Positions 23,603 to 32,260 of a stretch of 37,192 nucleotides of DNA are shown here, in pieces. The number at the start of each line of letters is the position of its first letter. Positions within the stretch are counted from its first letter, which is position 1. The notes under the pieces were generated by a model that was not told where the DNA came from, searched no databases, and saw only the letters and a program-made list of their open reading frames with translations. Location: assembly GCA_002323895.1 (NCBI GenBank), contig DCQM01000174.1, positions 554 through 37,745 on the forward strand, written 5' to 3'. The position numbers and the translations under genes were made by a program. This stretch comes from Akkermansiaceae bacterium UBA1518. GTDB lineage: Bacteria > Verrucomicrobiota > Verrucomicrobiia > Verrucomicrobiales > Akkermansiaceae.

Positions 23603-24706
23603 GTGGATTCAGTGACACAGGCAGTGCTTGGAGGAGTGGTTGGGGAGTTGGTGCTCGGTCGTAAGATCGGAGGGAAGGGAATGATTTGGGGTCTCGTTTT
23701 TGGAACTCTCCCAGACCTTGATATCTTGTTTTATCCTTGGCTAGATCAGGTTGAGGAATTGCGATGGCATCGGGGAATTTCGCATTCCATTCTTGTCATG
23801 GTTGCAGCGGCTTTTGTTTTTGCGAAGCCATTGGCATGGCTGCATCGAAAGAAGGAATTGAGTGCTTCTCGAGCAGGTTGGTTTGTTTTTTTGGCCTGGA
23901 GCACACACGTTTTGATCGATGTCTTTACAAGTTATGGGACACAGGTCTTTGAGCCTTTTTCGGATCAGCGGGTTGCTTGGGGTAATCTTTTCATCATTGA
24001 TTTATTTTTTACGTTGCCGCTTTTGTTTTGGGTAATCTACCGGTGCGGTAAATCAGCTCAACGATTTGGGAAAGCTGTTATTAGACAAAGCAATAAAACG
24101 GCTCAAGGTGAGCAACTAGAATTTGAGGATATTTCGAGGAAAGGAGCGACGGTGGCGATCTCTTTAAGTAGCCTCTATGTTGTTTTTAGTCTGACCATGA
24201 AGGTTTGGGCGATGGACCAGATTAAAGGTCGGATGGTGGAAGCTATCCCAAATGGTGAGTTAGTTTTAGTAAGCCCAACTCCCTTTAATACAATGCTTTG
24301 GCGTGGCTTGATCGAGACCGATGATGGTTATTTTGTGACTCACTGGTCACCCTTTGACAAAGAAGTCTCAGGCTATCACTTTTTTGCAAAACAGCACCAG
24401 CTCTGTGAATCTTTTAAAGAAGAAGAAATGTTCAAGGGTTTGAAGTGGTTTTCGCGAGGACATTGGGTGGCTCGCGAAACTTTGGATCATGAGGTAGAAT
24501 TCATAGATATACGATTTGGTGAAGTTCGCGATTACGAGGCTGGTAAGCTTCTGGCAATGTTTCGCTGGCATTTATCGTATGATGATCAGGGCAAGTTTCT
24601 TGTGAGCCGAGCTCCGCGTCATGCAAAGATGGGTGATTCTATGCGCGCTCTCTGGAAAAGATTGTGGGGAAATCAGAAGGAATGGGAAGAGATCGAGCCA
24701 TTTTAG
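23603..24706 (+). CDS. YdjM-like membrane-bound metal-dependent hydrolase
   Basis: 367 residues, GTG start, no SD. The N-terminal half follows the YdjM/DUF457 pattern: DSVTQAVLGGVVGELVLG, GTLPDLDILFYP, WHRGISHSILVM, WSTHVLIDVFTSYGTQVFEPF. The conserved Asp and His residues lie at membrane borders, with several helices between. The C-terminal 170 residues are soluble and not recognised (VSPTPFNTMLWRGLIETDDG, FRWHLSYDDQGKF). Family members are annotated as inner-membrane hydrolases without firm substrate. Confidence 0.85.
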   Translation: MDSVTQAVLGGVVGELVLGRKIGGKGMIWGLVFGTLPDLDILFYPWLDQVEELRWHRGISHSILVMVAAAFVFAKPLAWLHRKKELSASRAGWFVFLAWSTHVLIDVFTSYGTQVFEPFSDQRVAWGNLFIIDLFFTLPLLFWVIYRCGKSAQRFGKAVIRQSNKTAQGEQLEFEDISRKGATVAISLSSLYVVFSLTMKVWAMDQIKGRMVEAIPNGELVLVSPTPFNTMLWRGLIETDDGYFVTHWSPFDKEVSGYHFFAKQHQLCESFKEEEMFKGLKWFSRGHWVARETLDHEVEFIDIRFGEVRDYEAGKLLAMFRWHLSYDDQGKFLVSRAPRHAKMGDSMRALWKRLWGNQKEWEEIEPF

Positions 24707-24748
24707 AGTTTGATTCATCGAAAGCATTAATTTAGACGCCAAGTCGTT

Positions 24749-25471
24749 TTGGGTCGTAAGCTAGCAATAGGGGACATTCATGGATGTCTTAATTCCTTGA
24801 AGGCACTGCTGGAATTTGTCCAACCGGTAGCATCGGATAAGGTCATTATGCTGGGTGATTATGTTGACCGGGGTCCAGACAGCAAGGGGGTGATCGATTA
24901 CTTGATAGATTGGCCTTGGGATGCGAAGTTGATTCTCCTGAAGGGAAATCATGAAATCATCATGGATGAGTCCGGTTTTTCGGGTGATCATTTGAAATAT
25001 TGGTGTCAGGTCGGTGGATTAGATACAATTGCGTCCTACGACGCGCGTTTTGCAAACATCCCAGAGAGCCACTGGGAGTTTATTCGAAACACCCTGCCTT
25101 ACTATGAGACAGGAAAGGTGATTTACGTCCATGGAGGGGCTGCTCCCAAAAAGCCTTTGGTGAAACAAGATCCTGTGAATCTAGCGTGGCGTCGTTTCTC
25201 TGACGCTAAGGAGCACTCCTCAGGCAAGCTTGTGGTGTGTGGACATACCATTCAGCGTAAAGGTAGGCCTAATGATAAAGGCCACACCGTATGTATTGAT
25301 ACAGCGGCTTGTCGAGGAGGTTGGCTCACTTGTTTCAACCCTAAAACGGGCCGTTATTGGCAGGCCAACGAGCAAGGGCAATTACGTAAACGGAGGCTCA
25401 AAGCGTGGAAGAAAAAGAGAGCAATGAAGAAAATTGATTCTTCTACGTCTTCTTCCTTGCCAGAAAGTTAA
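24749..25471 (+). CDS. Ser/Thr phosphatase-type metallophosphoesterase
   Basis: 240 residues. The PPP-type motifs are complete: GDIHG (8-12), GDYVDRGPDSKG, LKGNHE, and later VHGGAAPK and VCGHTIQ. This matches small bacterial PrpA/ApaH-like phosphatases that act on phosphoproteins or nucleotides. TTG start at 24749, no SD. The C-terminal tail is strongly basic (LRKRRLKAWKKKRAMKK). Its last 29 bases overlap the end of the convergent GYF-domain gene. Confidence 0.92.
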   Translation: MGRKLAIGDIHGCLNSLKALLEFVQPVASDKVIMLGDYVDRGPDSKGVIDYLIDWPWDAKLILLKGNHEIIMDESGFSGDHLKYWCQVGGLDTIASYDARFANIPESHWEFIRNTLPYYETGKVIYVHGGAAPKKPLVKQDPVNLAWRRFSDAKEHSSGKLVVCGHTIQRKGRPNDKGHTVCIDTAACRGGWLTCFNPKTGRYWQANEQGQLRKRRLKAWKKKRAMKKIDSSTSSSLPES

Positions 25472-26336
25472 TCGAAAGTCCGATCTGGCACCAACAAATC
25501 AAGGTGAGACCCAGTGTTGCTCCCCATACAGTGAGTGAAAGCAGGTGTTTTTGATTTCGAAGATCAACTGGCCATTCTTGTGTTAAAAAATGCATCACCA
25601 AGAATCCTTGGCTGATTAAAAGCATGACGGGAAATAAGAAGAACAATGGGCTCCAAACCGCGCTAGCGGGTTGAAGGCCTGGATGATTGCGGACGTTCTG
25701 ATTCCATAACTTAGCCCAGCCGAAGACAACAACGAAGCACCAGAGGGAATTAAAGATGGGTAAAAAGAGAAAGCGGATTGCTTTGCTTCCAGTCAGGTGG
25801 GCGCCAAACATCTGCATCATTTCCCAAGCTCGGTGCAGATAGATAATCGCTAAGATGACCCAGGCCGCTAGGCCAATACCAGCCAGAGATATTAAAAAAT
25901 CTCTCGTATTAGCGCTGACAATTTTTTGGCAGAGAAAAATTAAGCCGATGGGAACTGCCAGAGTTAAGAAAAAAAGGAGGAGATTTGTGGGGTGAAGATG
26001 GGGAAGATACATGCCCCCAGGAGGTCCCTCCCAAATCGTCCTAGCCTTTGGCACAGCATAGGGGTTTTTGTCGCTAATTTCGGAAGGGGGAATGGACTCC
26101 GGCGCTTTTTTTTGGGTTGGGATTAATCCTAGAATTTTACCTGCCTCTTGTCTTTCGTCGGTCCCACTTTTCCATACAAGGTGATGGCTCAGAAGTTGGC
26201 GGCTCAAGGCAAGGCTACGCAATTCCCGAAAGTCTACCGGACCAAAAGACTCACTCTCAATTTTATAAAACCATCCTGCCGAACTTTCAGCTCTGCGAGA
26301 TGGGGGTGAATTGGGACGAGGAGGGAGTTTTGCCAC
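25443..26336 (-). CDS. GYF-domain (DUF4339-type) multi-pass membrane protein
   Basis: 297 residues. The N-terminal GYF_2 domain (about 20-75) shows GWFYKIESESFGPVDFRELR, then LLSHHLVWKSGTDERQEAG, followed by a Pro-rich linker and about five membrane helices in the C-terminal 190 residues. GYF_2 domains are small protein-binding modules often fused to membrane parts in this phylum; the partner is unknown. The GTG start lies 14 nt after the lpdA stop, so the two are cotranscribed. The end overlaps the phosphatase gene by 29 bp. Confidence 0.8.
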   Translation of the reverse strand: MAKLPPRPNSPPSRRAESSAGWFYKIESESFGPVDFRELRSLALSRQLLSHHLVWKSGTDERQEAGKILGLIPTQKKAPESIPPSEISDKNPYAVPKARTIWEGPPGGMYLPHLHPTNLLLFFLTLAVPIGLIFLCQKIVSANTRDFLISLAGIGLAAWVILAIIYLHRAWEMMQMFGAHLTGSKAIRFLFLPIFNSLWCFVVVFGWAKLWNQNVRNHPGLQPASAVWSPLFFLFPVMLLISQGFLVMHFLTQEWPVDLRNQKHLLSLTVWGATLGLTLICWCQIGLSINFLARKKT

Positions 26337-26350
26337 GGAGCTGTAGGAAC

Positions 26351-27733
26351 CTAGAAGTGAATCGCGTGGCCGTCAGCGTCAAGAGTGGCCTCGTGGATAG
26401 CTTCGGCGAGTGTCGGGTGAGCGTGAATGGTGGCGTGGATATCATCAATCGTAGCTTCAAGTGATAGGGCGAGTCCCATCTCTGAGATCAGGTCAGTGGC
26501 ATTTTCACCAATAATATGGGCGCCAAGAACTTCCCCATATTGTTTACCGAAAAGGATCTTCACAAAGCCCTCTGTCTCGCCGCTTGCTTGGGCTTTTCCA
26601 AGAGCCTGATAAGGGAATTTACCGACTTTATATTCAATGCCTTCTTCCTTGAGAGCACGCTCGGTTTTCCCAACGGAAGCAACTTCGGGATAACAGTAAG
26701 TGCAGCCAGGGAAGTCTCCAACGCGCTTGACCACGGTGCCTTCCACAAAGATCCCTTCGACACACTGCATCGCTTCGAAGCTGGCGGTGTGGGCGAGCCA
26801 AGGAGGTCCTGCGATGTCCCCAATCGCGTAAACACTGGGAAGGGAAGTTTCATAACGATCGTTAATTTCAACCCAACCTCGGTCAGTGAGCTTTGGTTGT
26901 TGGCCTCCCGGAAGAACGGGCGCTACTCCGATGGCGACCAAGCAGCAATCAGCGGTGATTTCCTTACTACCGCTGCTGTTCTCGATGGTGATAGTGACCG
27001 AGCTTCCGTTGTCACGGGTCCCGGTGACCTTGGTATCGGTGAGGCAATTGATGCCAGCTTTGCGGTAGCTCTTTGTAATGGCATCGCTGATATCATCATC
27101 TTCGACTGGAAGGAGGTTGGGCATCATTTCAATAATGGTGACCTCTGTACCAAAGGCATTGTAAATATAACCAAATTCTACTCCGATTGCACCAGCTCCG
27201 ATGATGACCATCGACTTGGGTTGCTTTTCAAGAGTCATCGCTTCCTTGGAGGAAATCACAGTGTTCCCACTGAAGGGAAAGCCAGGCATCGGGCGTGACT
27301 TCGCACCAGTCGCAATGATGATGTTTTTGGCGTCGAGAATCTCGGTCGTGCCATTTTCTTTTTTGACCTCTACTTTTCCTTGCTCTTGGACAGAGCCAAA
27401 GCCATTGACGTAGTCGACATTGTTCTTTTTGAAGAGATATTCAATTCCGCCGGCTAGTTTTCCGGAAACCTGACGCGACCGGCCGACCACCTTGGACCAG
27501 TCGTAGCTGAGGTTATCAAAACTTAGGCCGAATGTTTCGGCATCATGCTTTAATTGATGGTAAAGGTGCGCATTTTTGAGAAGAGCCTTCGTTGGAATGC
27601 ACCCCCAATTAAGGCACGTTCCGCCAGCGCGCTCCATTTCGACACAAGCCACCTTTTTTCCAAGCTGACCGGCCCGGATGGCTGCGACATATCCGCCTGG
27701 GCCACCACCGATAACGACAAGATCGTAGGACAT
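26351..27733 (-). CDS. lpdA: Dihydrolipoyl dehydrogenase
   Basis: 460 residues, full length. FAD-binding VVIGGGPGGYVAAIRAGQLG, redox disulfide in GGTCLNWGCIPTKAL (Cys40 and Cys45), NAD-binding VIIGAGAIGVEFGYIYNAFG, the second FAD block VYAIGDIAG, and the C-terminal HAHPTLAEAIHEA with the catalytic His-Glu are all present. It is the E3 of the 2-oxo-acid dehydrogenases and the glycine cleavage system. No E1 or E2 gene is adjacent. No SD. A GYF-domain membrane protein gene follows 14 nt later. Confidence 0.96.
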   Translation of the reverse strand: MSYDLVVIGGGPGGYVAAIRAGQLGKKVACVEMERAGGTCLNWGCIPTKALLKNAHLYHQLKHDAETFGLSFDNLSYDWSKVVGRSRQVSGKLAGGIEYLFKKNNVDYVNGFGSVQEQGKVEVKKENGTTEILDAKNIIIATGAKSRPMPGFPFSGNTVISSKEAMTLEKQPKSMVIIGAGAIGVEFGYIYNAFGTEVTIIEMMPNLLPVEDDDISDAITKSYRKAGINCLTDTKVTGTRDNGSSVTITIENSSGSKEITADCCLVAIGVAPVLPGGQQPKLTDRGWVEINDRYETSLPSVYAIGDIAGPPWLAHTASFEAMQCVEGIFVEGTVVKRVGDFPGCTYCYPEVASVGKTERALKEEGIEYKVGKFPYQALGKAQASGETEGFVKILFGKQYGEVLGAHIIGENATDLISEMGLALSLEATIDDIHATIHAHPTLAEAIHEATLDADGHAIHF

Positions 27734-28139
27734 GCCGTGACCGTGGATACGGAAATTAAAAAATCAAGACTGAACGGTTTAGGCTTCTTGAGGTCTTTGG
27801 CTTAGGGGTGGCAACAACTACGGTTCTAACTTTATATTTCTGATAATTGTAGCCCAAGAAACAGTAATTAAATCTGGTTCGATTTCTACAAAACTTGGCC
27901 CGTTATCTCAAGCGGTCGTGCTCGCACGCCGATTGATTAGTTGTTTCTCTAGGCGGTCTAAATACGAATAGAAAAGGCAAACTTGCCCAAAATTGTGGTT
28001 AAAATATTCCTTCAAATCTAGAATCCTAGAATATCTAAATCCTACAGATTAGAAAGAAGATCCATTTCAAGTATGTTTAGGTAAATGCAGTTCCAGTAAC
28101 TTGATATGCAGCCAAATCGCAGCCCCTCATTATGAAATC
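27734..28139. other. Divergent intergenic region of lpdA and the glycoside hydrolase gene
   Basis: 406 bp without a gene. It holds a short dyad CGTGCTCGCACG (27917-27928) and a tandem 8-bp unit CTAGAATC/CTAGAATA (28018-28033) followed by a near-inverted pair TCTAAATC...GATTAGA. Either could be an operator for the XylR-like regulator encoded at 30837, since LacI-type and AraC-type proteins bind dyads and direct repeats respectively. No promoter hexamers stand out. Confidence 0.35.
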
Positions 28140-30692
28140 ATGCTTGAATCCACTCTAAAAAGACTCCCTTACTTTCTGTCTATCGTTCTCTCAGGTAGCT
28201 TATCCTGTAATGTTTTTGCAACAGATAGGCACAAAGAAGTAAAAATTACTTCTTCCGTCAATGAAGCGACGGTTGAATCGCTTCTCGACTCGGATGAACC
28301 ATCCTCCTCTTCAGATTATCGTATTTCTAGACTCAGTTTTCACCCTAAAAAGGGGAGTCTTGAATGGGTTCAATATGAATTTCCCAAAATAACACGAATT
28401 GAAAATATCTCGATCTTCTGGTTCGACGAAGCTCAAGCGGCTGCTTCTTTCCGCAATGAAATCAAAGAGATTCTTCCTCGCGCGTGGAAAATCTTTCTTT
28501 GGCAAGGTGGCCATTGGCAGGCAGCTGAAATCAAGCAAGCAGATTTAGGGATTGAACGAGATCAATACAACTTTGCGAAGCTTACCAAGGCGGTAACAAC
28601 GACAAAATTCAAAATTGAGGTTCAACTCCGCGATGGACTCTCAGCTGGAATACTTGGTTGCCGTATCAATCAGTCCTTGCCATCTCAATCAGAGGAAACA
28701 TTCACTGACCCTGACCAAGAACTAAAACGAATTCGGGTGAAGGCCAGCAAGACTCTTGCTCTTGATGTTGATGAATTTAATGGATACTCCCATTTAAATG
28801 GAAATCGGCCTGAATTTGATGGCTGGCTCAATAAAGAGAACAATGGAGCATTTCTAGAGAAAAATATCCCAAAATTTCTTTGTCCTAACGAGGACTTCAC
28901 TGAGGTCTTTAATTACCGTTGGTGGATGATCTCCAAACATCTCAAAGAGTGGGAAGAAGATGGGAAAAATTTCTACGTCTTTACTGAGTTTCCAGGCTTT
29001 CCAGGCTGGGCAGCCAATAGTGGTGCAATTCCGGCTCCAGCAGGCCATCAGTTCTATGATCTCCGGTGGATGCGTGATCCGAAGTATCTAAAATCCTACG
29101 CTGAATACTGGCTTGCAGGGCCACCCTCCCACAAAATGCAACACCAGAACAATTGCTGGTTAGGCACTCTGCCGAGACCTCAAAGCCATCACTACACAAG
29201 CTGGATGGTGGATGCCTCAGAAGCCATGCTGAAGGTTCACCCAGATGCCCAATGGCGAGACCGACTCCTACCAGCCATGGAAAAACACCAACAGGTGTGG
29301 GACACAATTTTTAAGGTAAAGGCTCCAGGAAAAATCACGGATGGACTCTACAAGTGCCTCGATATGTATGATGCCAACGAGTTCACGATTTCTACTACCT
29401 TAGGTCTGATTGCTTCTGAGGGTGCGTTCTCAGCTTACACCGCCGAGATCAATCAGGAAGATCCATACAAAAATCAAGAACGTTGGCGCCGCTATTTTAC
29501 TGATGGAAAAGGATGGCAACTAGCCTTTGCCGAGGGGATGAGAAGCGAACCCTTAGTCTACCCCCAGCCGTTTAGCCTAACAAACTACGATACCGTTCCT
29601 CAGCCCTTCGGCGGAAATCACGACTGGTATATAGACAAGGACGGAGAGCGTAAGAAAAAAACTCCCAATAGTTACCCCAACTGCTTCACCGTTCGACCCT
29701 CCCTTAATTGCTATATGTTTGGAAACTATCAGTCGCTCGGAAATTTATATTCACTCCAAGGCAATAATTCCAAAGCAAGAGAATACACCCAGAGAGCAGA
29801 GAAAATACAGAAGCAGGTTATTACCGCTCTCTGGCACAAGCCTGAGAAAAAGGAAAATCATTCCTATTACAAAAAACGAGGCAGCATTAGTGATCCCTTT
29901 TTCTACTCGAGGCTTTCTGGCGACAATCTCTACACAGGAGATGTTGGTGATCCATTGGGACTGATACGGGAAACGGTGGGTTATACTCCCTGGTATTTCA
30001 ATATGCTCCCCGAGGAAGAATCTAAATTTGATATTGCTTGGAAACAGTTGGATGAAGAGATGGGTTTCAAACAACCTTTCGGGATGTCGACGGCTGAATA
30101 TCGTCACGACTTTTTCAACGAGATGTCTTACGGATGGAATGGTCGTGGCTGGCCCTTCCAGAACTCGGTTGTCTATAAAGCTTACGCCAACTATCTTCGA
30201 AATTATAAGGGGCGCCGTGGCAAAATTACTAAAGCTGATCGAGAATTACTCTACTATCACATGGGTCAATATGTGGAACTTCATGGGCGTAGACGCACGA
30301 TCGGAGAATGGTATCTCCCTAGAACTGGAGGATATCGGATGCCTGGTGGTGGCGACGTCGTCCAAAGCCTTCCCGCAATGGGCAAAGGTTTCGGCGATGT
30401 GCAGGATTATTTTCACTCTACTTTTCCCGATATGCTTATTGAGGATCTGCTTGGGTTTCAATCGGATCATGAAAAGCAATTTACGATTCATCCACTTCTC
30501 CCAGAAAAGGCTTGGGACTACTTCTATCTTGGAGACTTGCGCTACCACGATCATAATATTGAAATAATCTGGAAGAATGATTGGGACAAACTTAAGCCTG
30601 GAAATCAGAGTAAGCTTATTGTTTGGGTCGATGGTGAGCGGGCTGCTGAGAGCAAAGAATTGACCCAGGCTCTGAAGGTTCAACTTCCCTAA
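28140..30692 (+). CDS. Secreted six-hairpin glycoside hydrolase with N-terminal CBM-like domain
   Basis: 850 residues from the ATG at 28140, which opens a signal peptide (MLESTLKRLPYFLSIVLSGS; Cys of LSC or the VFA site may be the cleavage point). An in-frame TTG at 28101 is less likely. Residues about 40-190 look like a galactose-binding-type beta-sandwich (WVQYEFPKITRIENISIFWF, RAWKIFLWQGGHW, FKIEVQLRDGLSAGILGCRI). The rest is an (alpha/alpha)6-type hydrolase resembling the MGH1-like/clan GH-G group: NEMSYGWNGRGWPFQNSVVY corresponds to the conserved W-x-G-x-x-W-P segment. The substrate is unknown; linkage to a XylR-like gene and galK suggests a galactoside. Confidence 0.8.
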   Translation: MLESTLKRLPYFLSIVLSGSLSCNVFATDRHKEVKITSSVNEATVESLLDSDEPSSSSDYRISRLSFHPKKGSLEWVQYEFPKITRIENISIFWFDEAQAAASFRNEIKEILPRAWKIFLWQGGHWQAAEIKQADLGIERDQYNFAKLTKAVTTTKFKIEVQLRDGLSAGILGCRINQSLPSQSEETFTDPDQELKRIRVKASKTLALDVDEFNGYSHLNGNRPEFDGWLNKENNGAFLEKNIPKFLCPNEDFTEVFNYRWWMISKHLKEWEEDGKNFYVFTEFPGFPGWAANSGAIPAPAGHQFYDLRWMRDPKYLKSYAEYWLAGPPSHKMQHQNNCWLGTLPRPQSHHYTSWMVDASEAMLKVHPDAQWRDRLLPAMEKHQQVWDTIFKVKAPGKITDGLYKCLDMYDANEFTISTTLGLIASEGAFSAYTAEINQEDPYKNQERWRRYFTDGKGWQLAFAEGMRSEPLVYPQPFSLTNYDTVPQPFGGNHDWYIDKDGERKKKTPNSYPNCFTVRPSLNCYMFGNYQSLGNLYSLQGNNSKAREYTQRAEKIQKQVITALWHKPEKKENHSYYKKRGSISDPFFYSRLSGDNLYTGDVGDPLGLIRETVGYTPWYFNMLPEEESKFDIAWKQLDEEMGFKQPFGMSTAEYRHDFFNEMSYGWNGRGWPFQNSVVYKAYANYLRNYKGRRGKITKADRELLYYHMGQYVELHGRRRTIGEWYLPRTGGYRMPGGGDVVQSLPAMGKGFGDVQDYFHSTFPDMLIEDLLGFQSDHEKQFTIHPLLPEKAWDYFYLGDLRYHDHNIEIIWKNDWDKLKPGNQSKLIVWVDGERAAESKELTQALKVQLP

Positions 30693-30836
30693 TGAAAAAG
30701 ATTTTGCGAACCCTGGTTTACTTGGACCCAGCAAAGGGGATTTCCTCTTTTCCCAAAAGACGGTAAATTTTTCCACTGAGAGATTTTAGTTAATACAAAG
30801 CCCAACTTCTGTTCTTTATAAAACCGGGTATAACCA

Positions 30837-31994
30837 GTGAAATTAAAAAGAAAGCGCATCGCACTCCTTGTTGAAACTTCTCTTGGTTCAGGAAGAGAAA
30901 TCCTTCGAGGTATCGCTGAATTTGCCCGAAATCACGACAACTGGGAGATTTTTCACGCTGCTCGAGGCCTTGTCGATCAAGTCCCTGATTGGCTTGAAAC
31001 ATGGCAGGGGGATGGCGTGATCGCTCGAATACAGAGTGAGAATATGTTGCAATCTCTTAAAGATTTGAACATTCCAGTCGTTGATGTTTTGGGGGTTCCG
31101 TCCCATAATTTACCTTTGATCCGGGTGGACGATGAGCAAATTTCCCAGCAAATTGGACAACACTTTATTGATCGAGATTTTCGCCATTTTGCCTTCTATG
31201 GTATCGAGGGAGAAAGCTGGTCACAACGGAGGGGCGAGGCATTTCGCAAAGTTAGTGAAAGCGGAGAATCTTTTGCCTGGATTAATTCACTTCGTGGGAT
31301 CTCGGAGGGAAATGCCGCCCACTTTTCCAAACTCAAGCAATGGCTTCTTAGGCTCCCAAAACCTTGCGCTGTCATGGTATGTAGTGACCAATGTGGCCTG
31401 ACTCTTCTTGAAGCTTGTCGAGCTGCAGAAATCATAGTCCCCGAACAGCTAGCGGTGGTGGGAGTCGACAATGATCTCGCGCTTTGTGAAATTTCGACCC
31501 CGAATCTTTCGAGTGTTCGAGGAGGACACCGGCGCGTGGGATTCGAAGCTGCCAACCTGCTTAACAAAATCATTAATGGTGAACCAACTCCATCGGAAAG
31601 AATTCTGATACCGCCCAATCAAATTGTTGTGCGGGAATCTTCTGATAGCCGTAGTATATCAGATCCCGAGGTAAGAAATGCGATTCAGTTTATTCGGGAG
31701 CATCTTTCTGAGCCGCTCACTAACGAGGATGTTGCAAAGGCGGTTGGATTATCAAGAACCCGATTACAGGTTCGCTTTCGAGACGAAGTTGGTGTGAGTC
31801 TCCACGCTTTTCTTGCCGAGATGCGATTGCGGAGAGCGGAGAGGCTGATTCAGTCCACAAATCTAACATTCGCTGACATTGCTGAACGCTGTGGATTTAG
31901 ACATCATGAATACCTTGGTTATATTCTAAAAAAAGCACGGGGTATCACACCGAGACAGCTTCGGATGCAGGCAGCTCCTTCTGCCCACTCGTGA
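30837..31994 (+). CDS. XylR-type regulator: LacI-like sensor fused to AraC HTH
   Basis: 385 residues, GTG start, no SD. Residues about 6-275 form a periplasmic-binding-protein-like sugar sensor (RIALLVETSLGSGREILRGI, GDGVIARI, PVVDVLG, HFAFYGIEGESWSQRRGEAF, AVVGVDNDLALCEI, LSSVRGG), as in XylR. Residues about 280-375 are an AraC-type double HTH (IREHLSEPLTNEDVAKAVGL and FADIAERCGFRHHEYLGYIL). This order is typical of Verrucomicrobiota, Planctomycetota and Lentisphaerota regulators of sugar genes. It lies 144 bp after the glycoside hydrolase gene, and likely controls that gene and perhaps galK in response to a monosaccharide. Confidence 0.92.
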   Translation: MKLKRKRIALLVETSLGSGREILRGIAEFARNHDNWEIFHAARGLVDQVPDWLETWQGDGVIARIQSENMLQSLKDLNIPVVDVLGVPSHNLPLIRVDDEQISQQIGQHFIDRDFRHFAFYGIEGESWSQRRGEAFRKVSESGESFAWINSLRGISEGNAAHFSKLKQWLLRLPKPCAVMVCSDQCGLTLLEACRAAEIIVPEQLAVVGVDNDLALCEISTPNLSSVRGGHRRVGFEAANLLNKIINGEPTPSERILIPPNQIVVRESSDSRSISDPEVRNAIQFIREHLSEPLTNEDVAKAVGLSRTRLQVRFRDEVGVSLHAFLAEMRLRRAERLIQSTNLTFADIAERCGFRHHEYLGYILKKARGITPRQLRMQAAPSAHS

Positions 31995-32260
31995 AAAGCT
32001 ACCTCGCAGAGAAACGATGGATCATTATGTGCCGATATGTTTCGCTCCGACGAAGAAGTGCACTTTGGGCAGCTGGATTGTTAAGAGCAGATGGCCGATT
32101 TTCTCTTTCAAGGCAAAGTGCGGGACGATGTTGTTATTTTAGTCCTGCTTCTCTGGCATTATATCGTAAGCAGAGCTCTCTAGCATCAGAAGCTCTTTAA
32201 CAATTTCAGAATAAAAGCTCATCAGTAGGCCTGAGAAAGACAAAACCGACCTGTATAAAT
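31995..32260. other. Convergent intergenic region of regulator and galK
   Basis: 266 bp. A 69-codon frame overlaps the regulator's last codons but has no coding character. A weak hairpin (AGAGCT 32172-32177, AGCTCT 32191-32196, followed by TTAACAATTT) could serve as terminator for the regulator. A 12-bp palindrome TATAAATTTATA (32254-32265) covers the galK stop. Nothing else is seen. Confidence 0.4.

Noticed and set aside
26516..27298. 260-codon open frame antisense to lpdA
   Set aside because: It overlaps the conserved dehydrogenase throughout and has no domain character.
31991..32200. 69-codon frame after the XylR-type regulator
   Set aside because: It overlaps the regulator stop and is Arg/Ser/Leu-rich without motif. 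Another frame there reads GKVRDDVVILVL, recalling the end of SpoIIE-type phosphatases, but it is too short to support a remnant.
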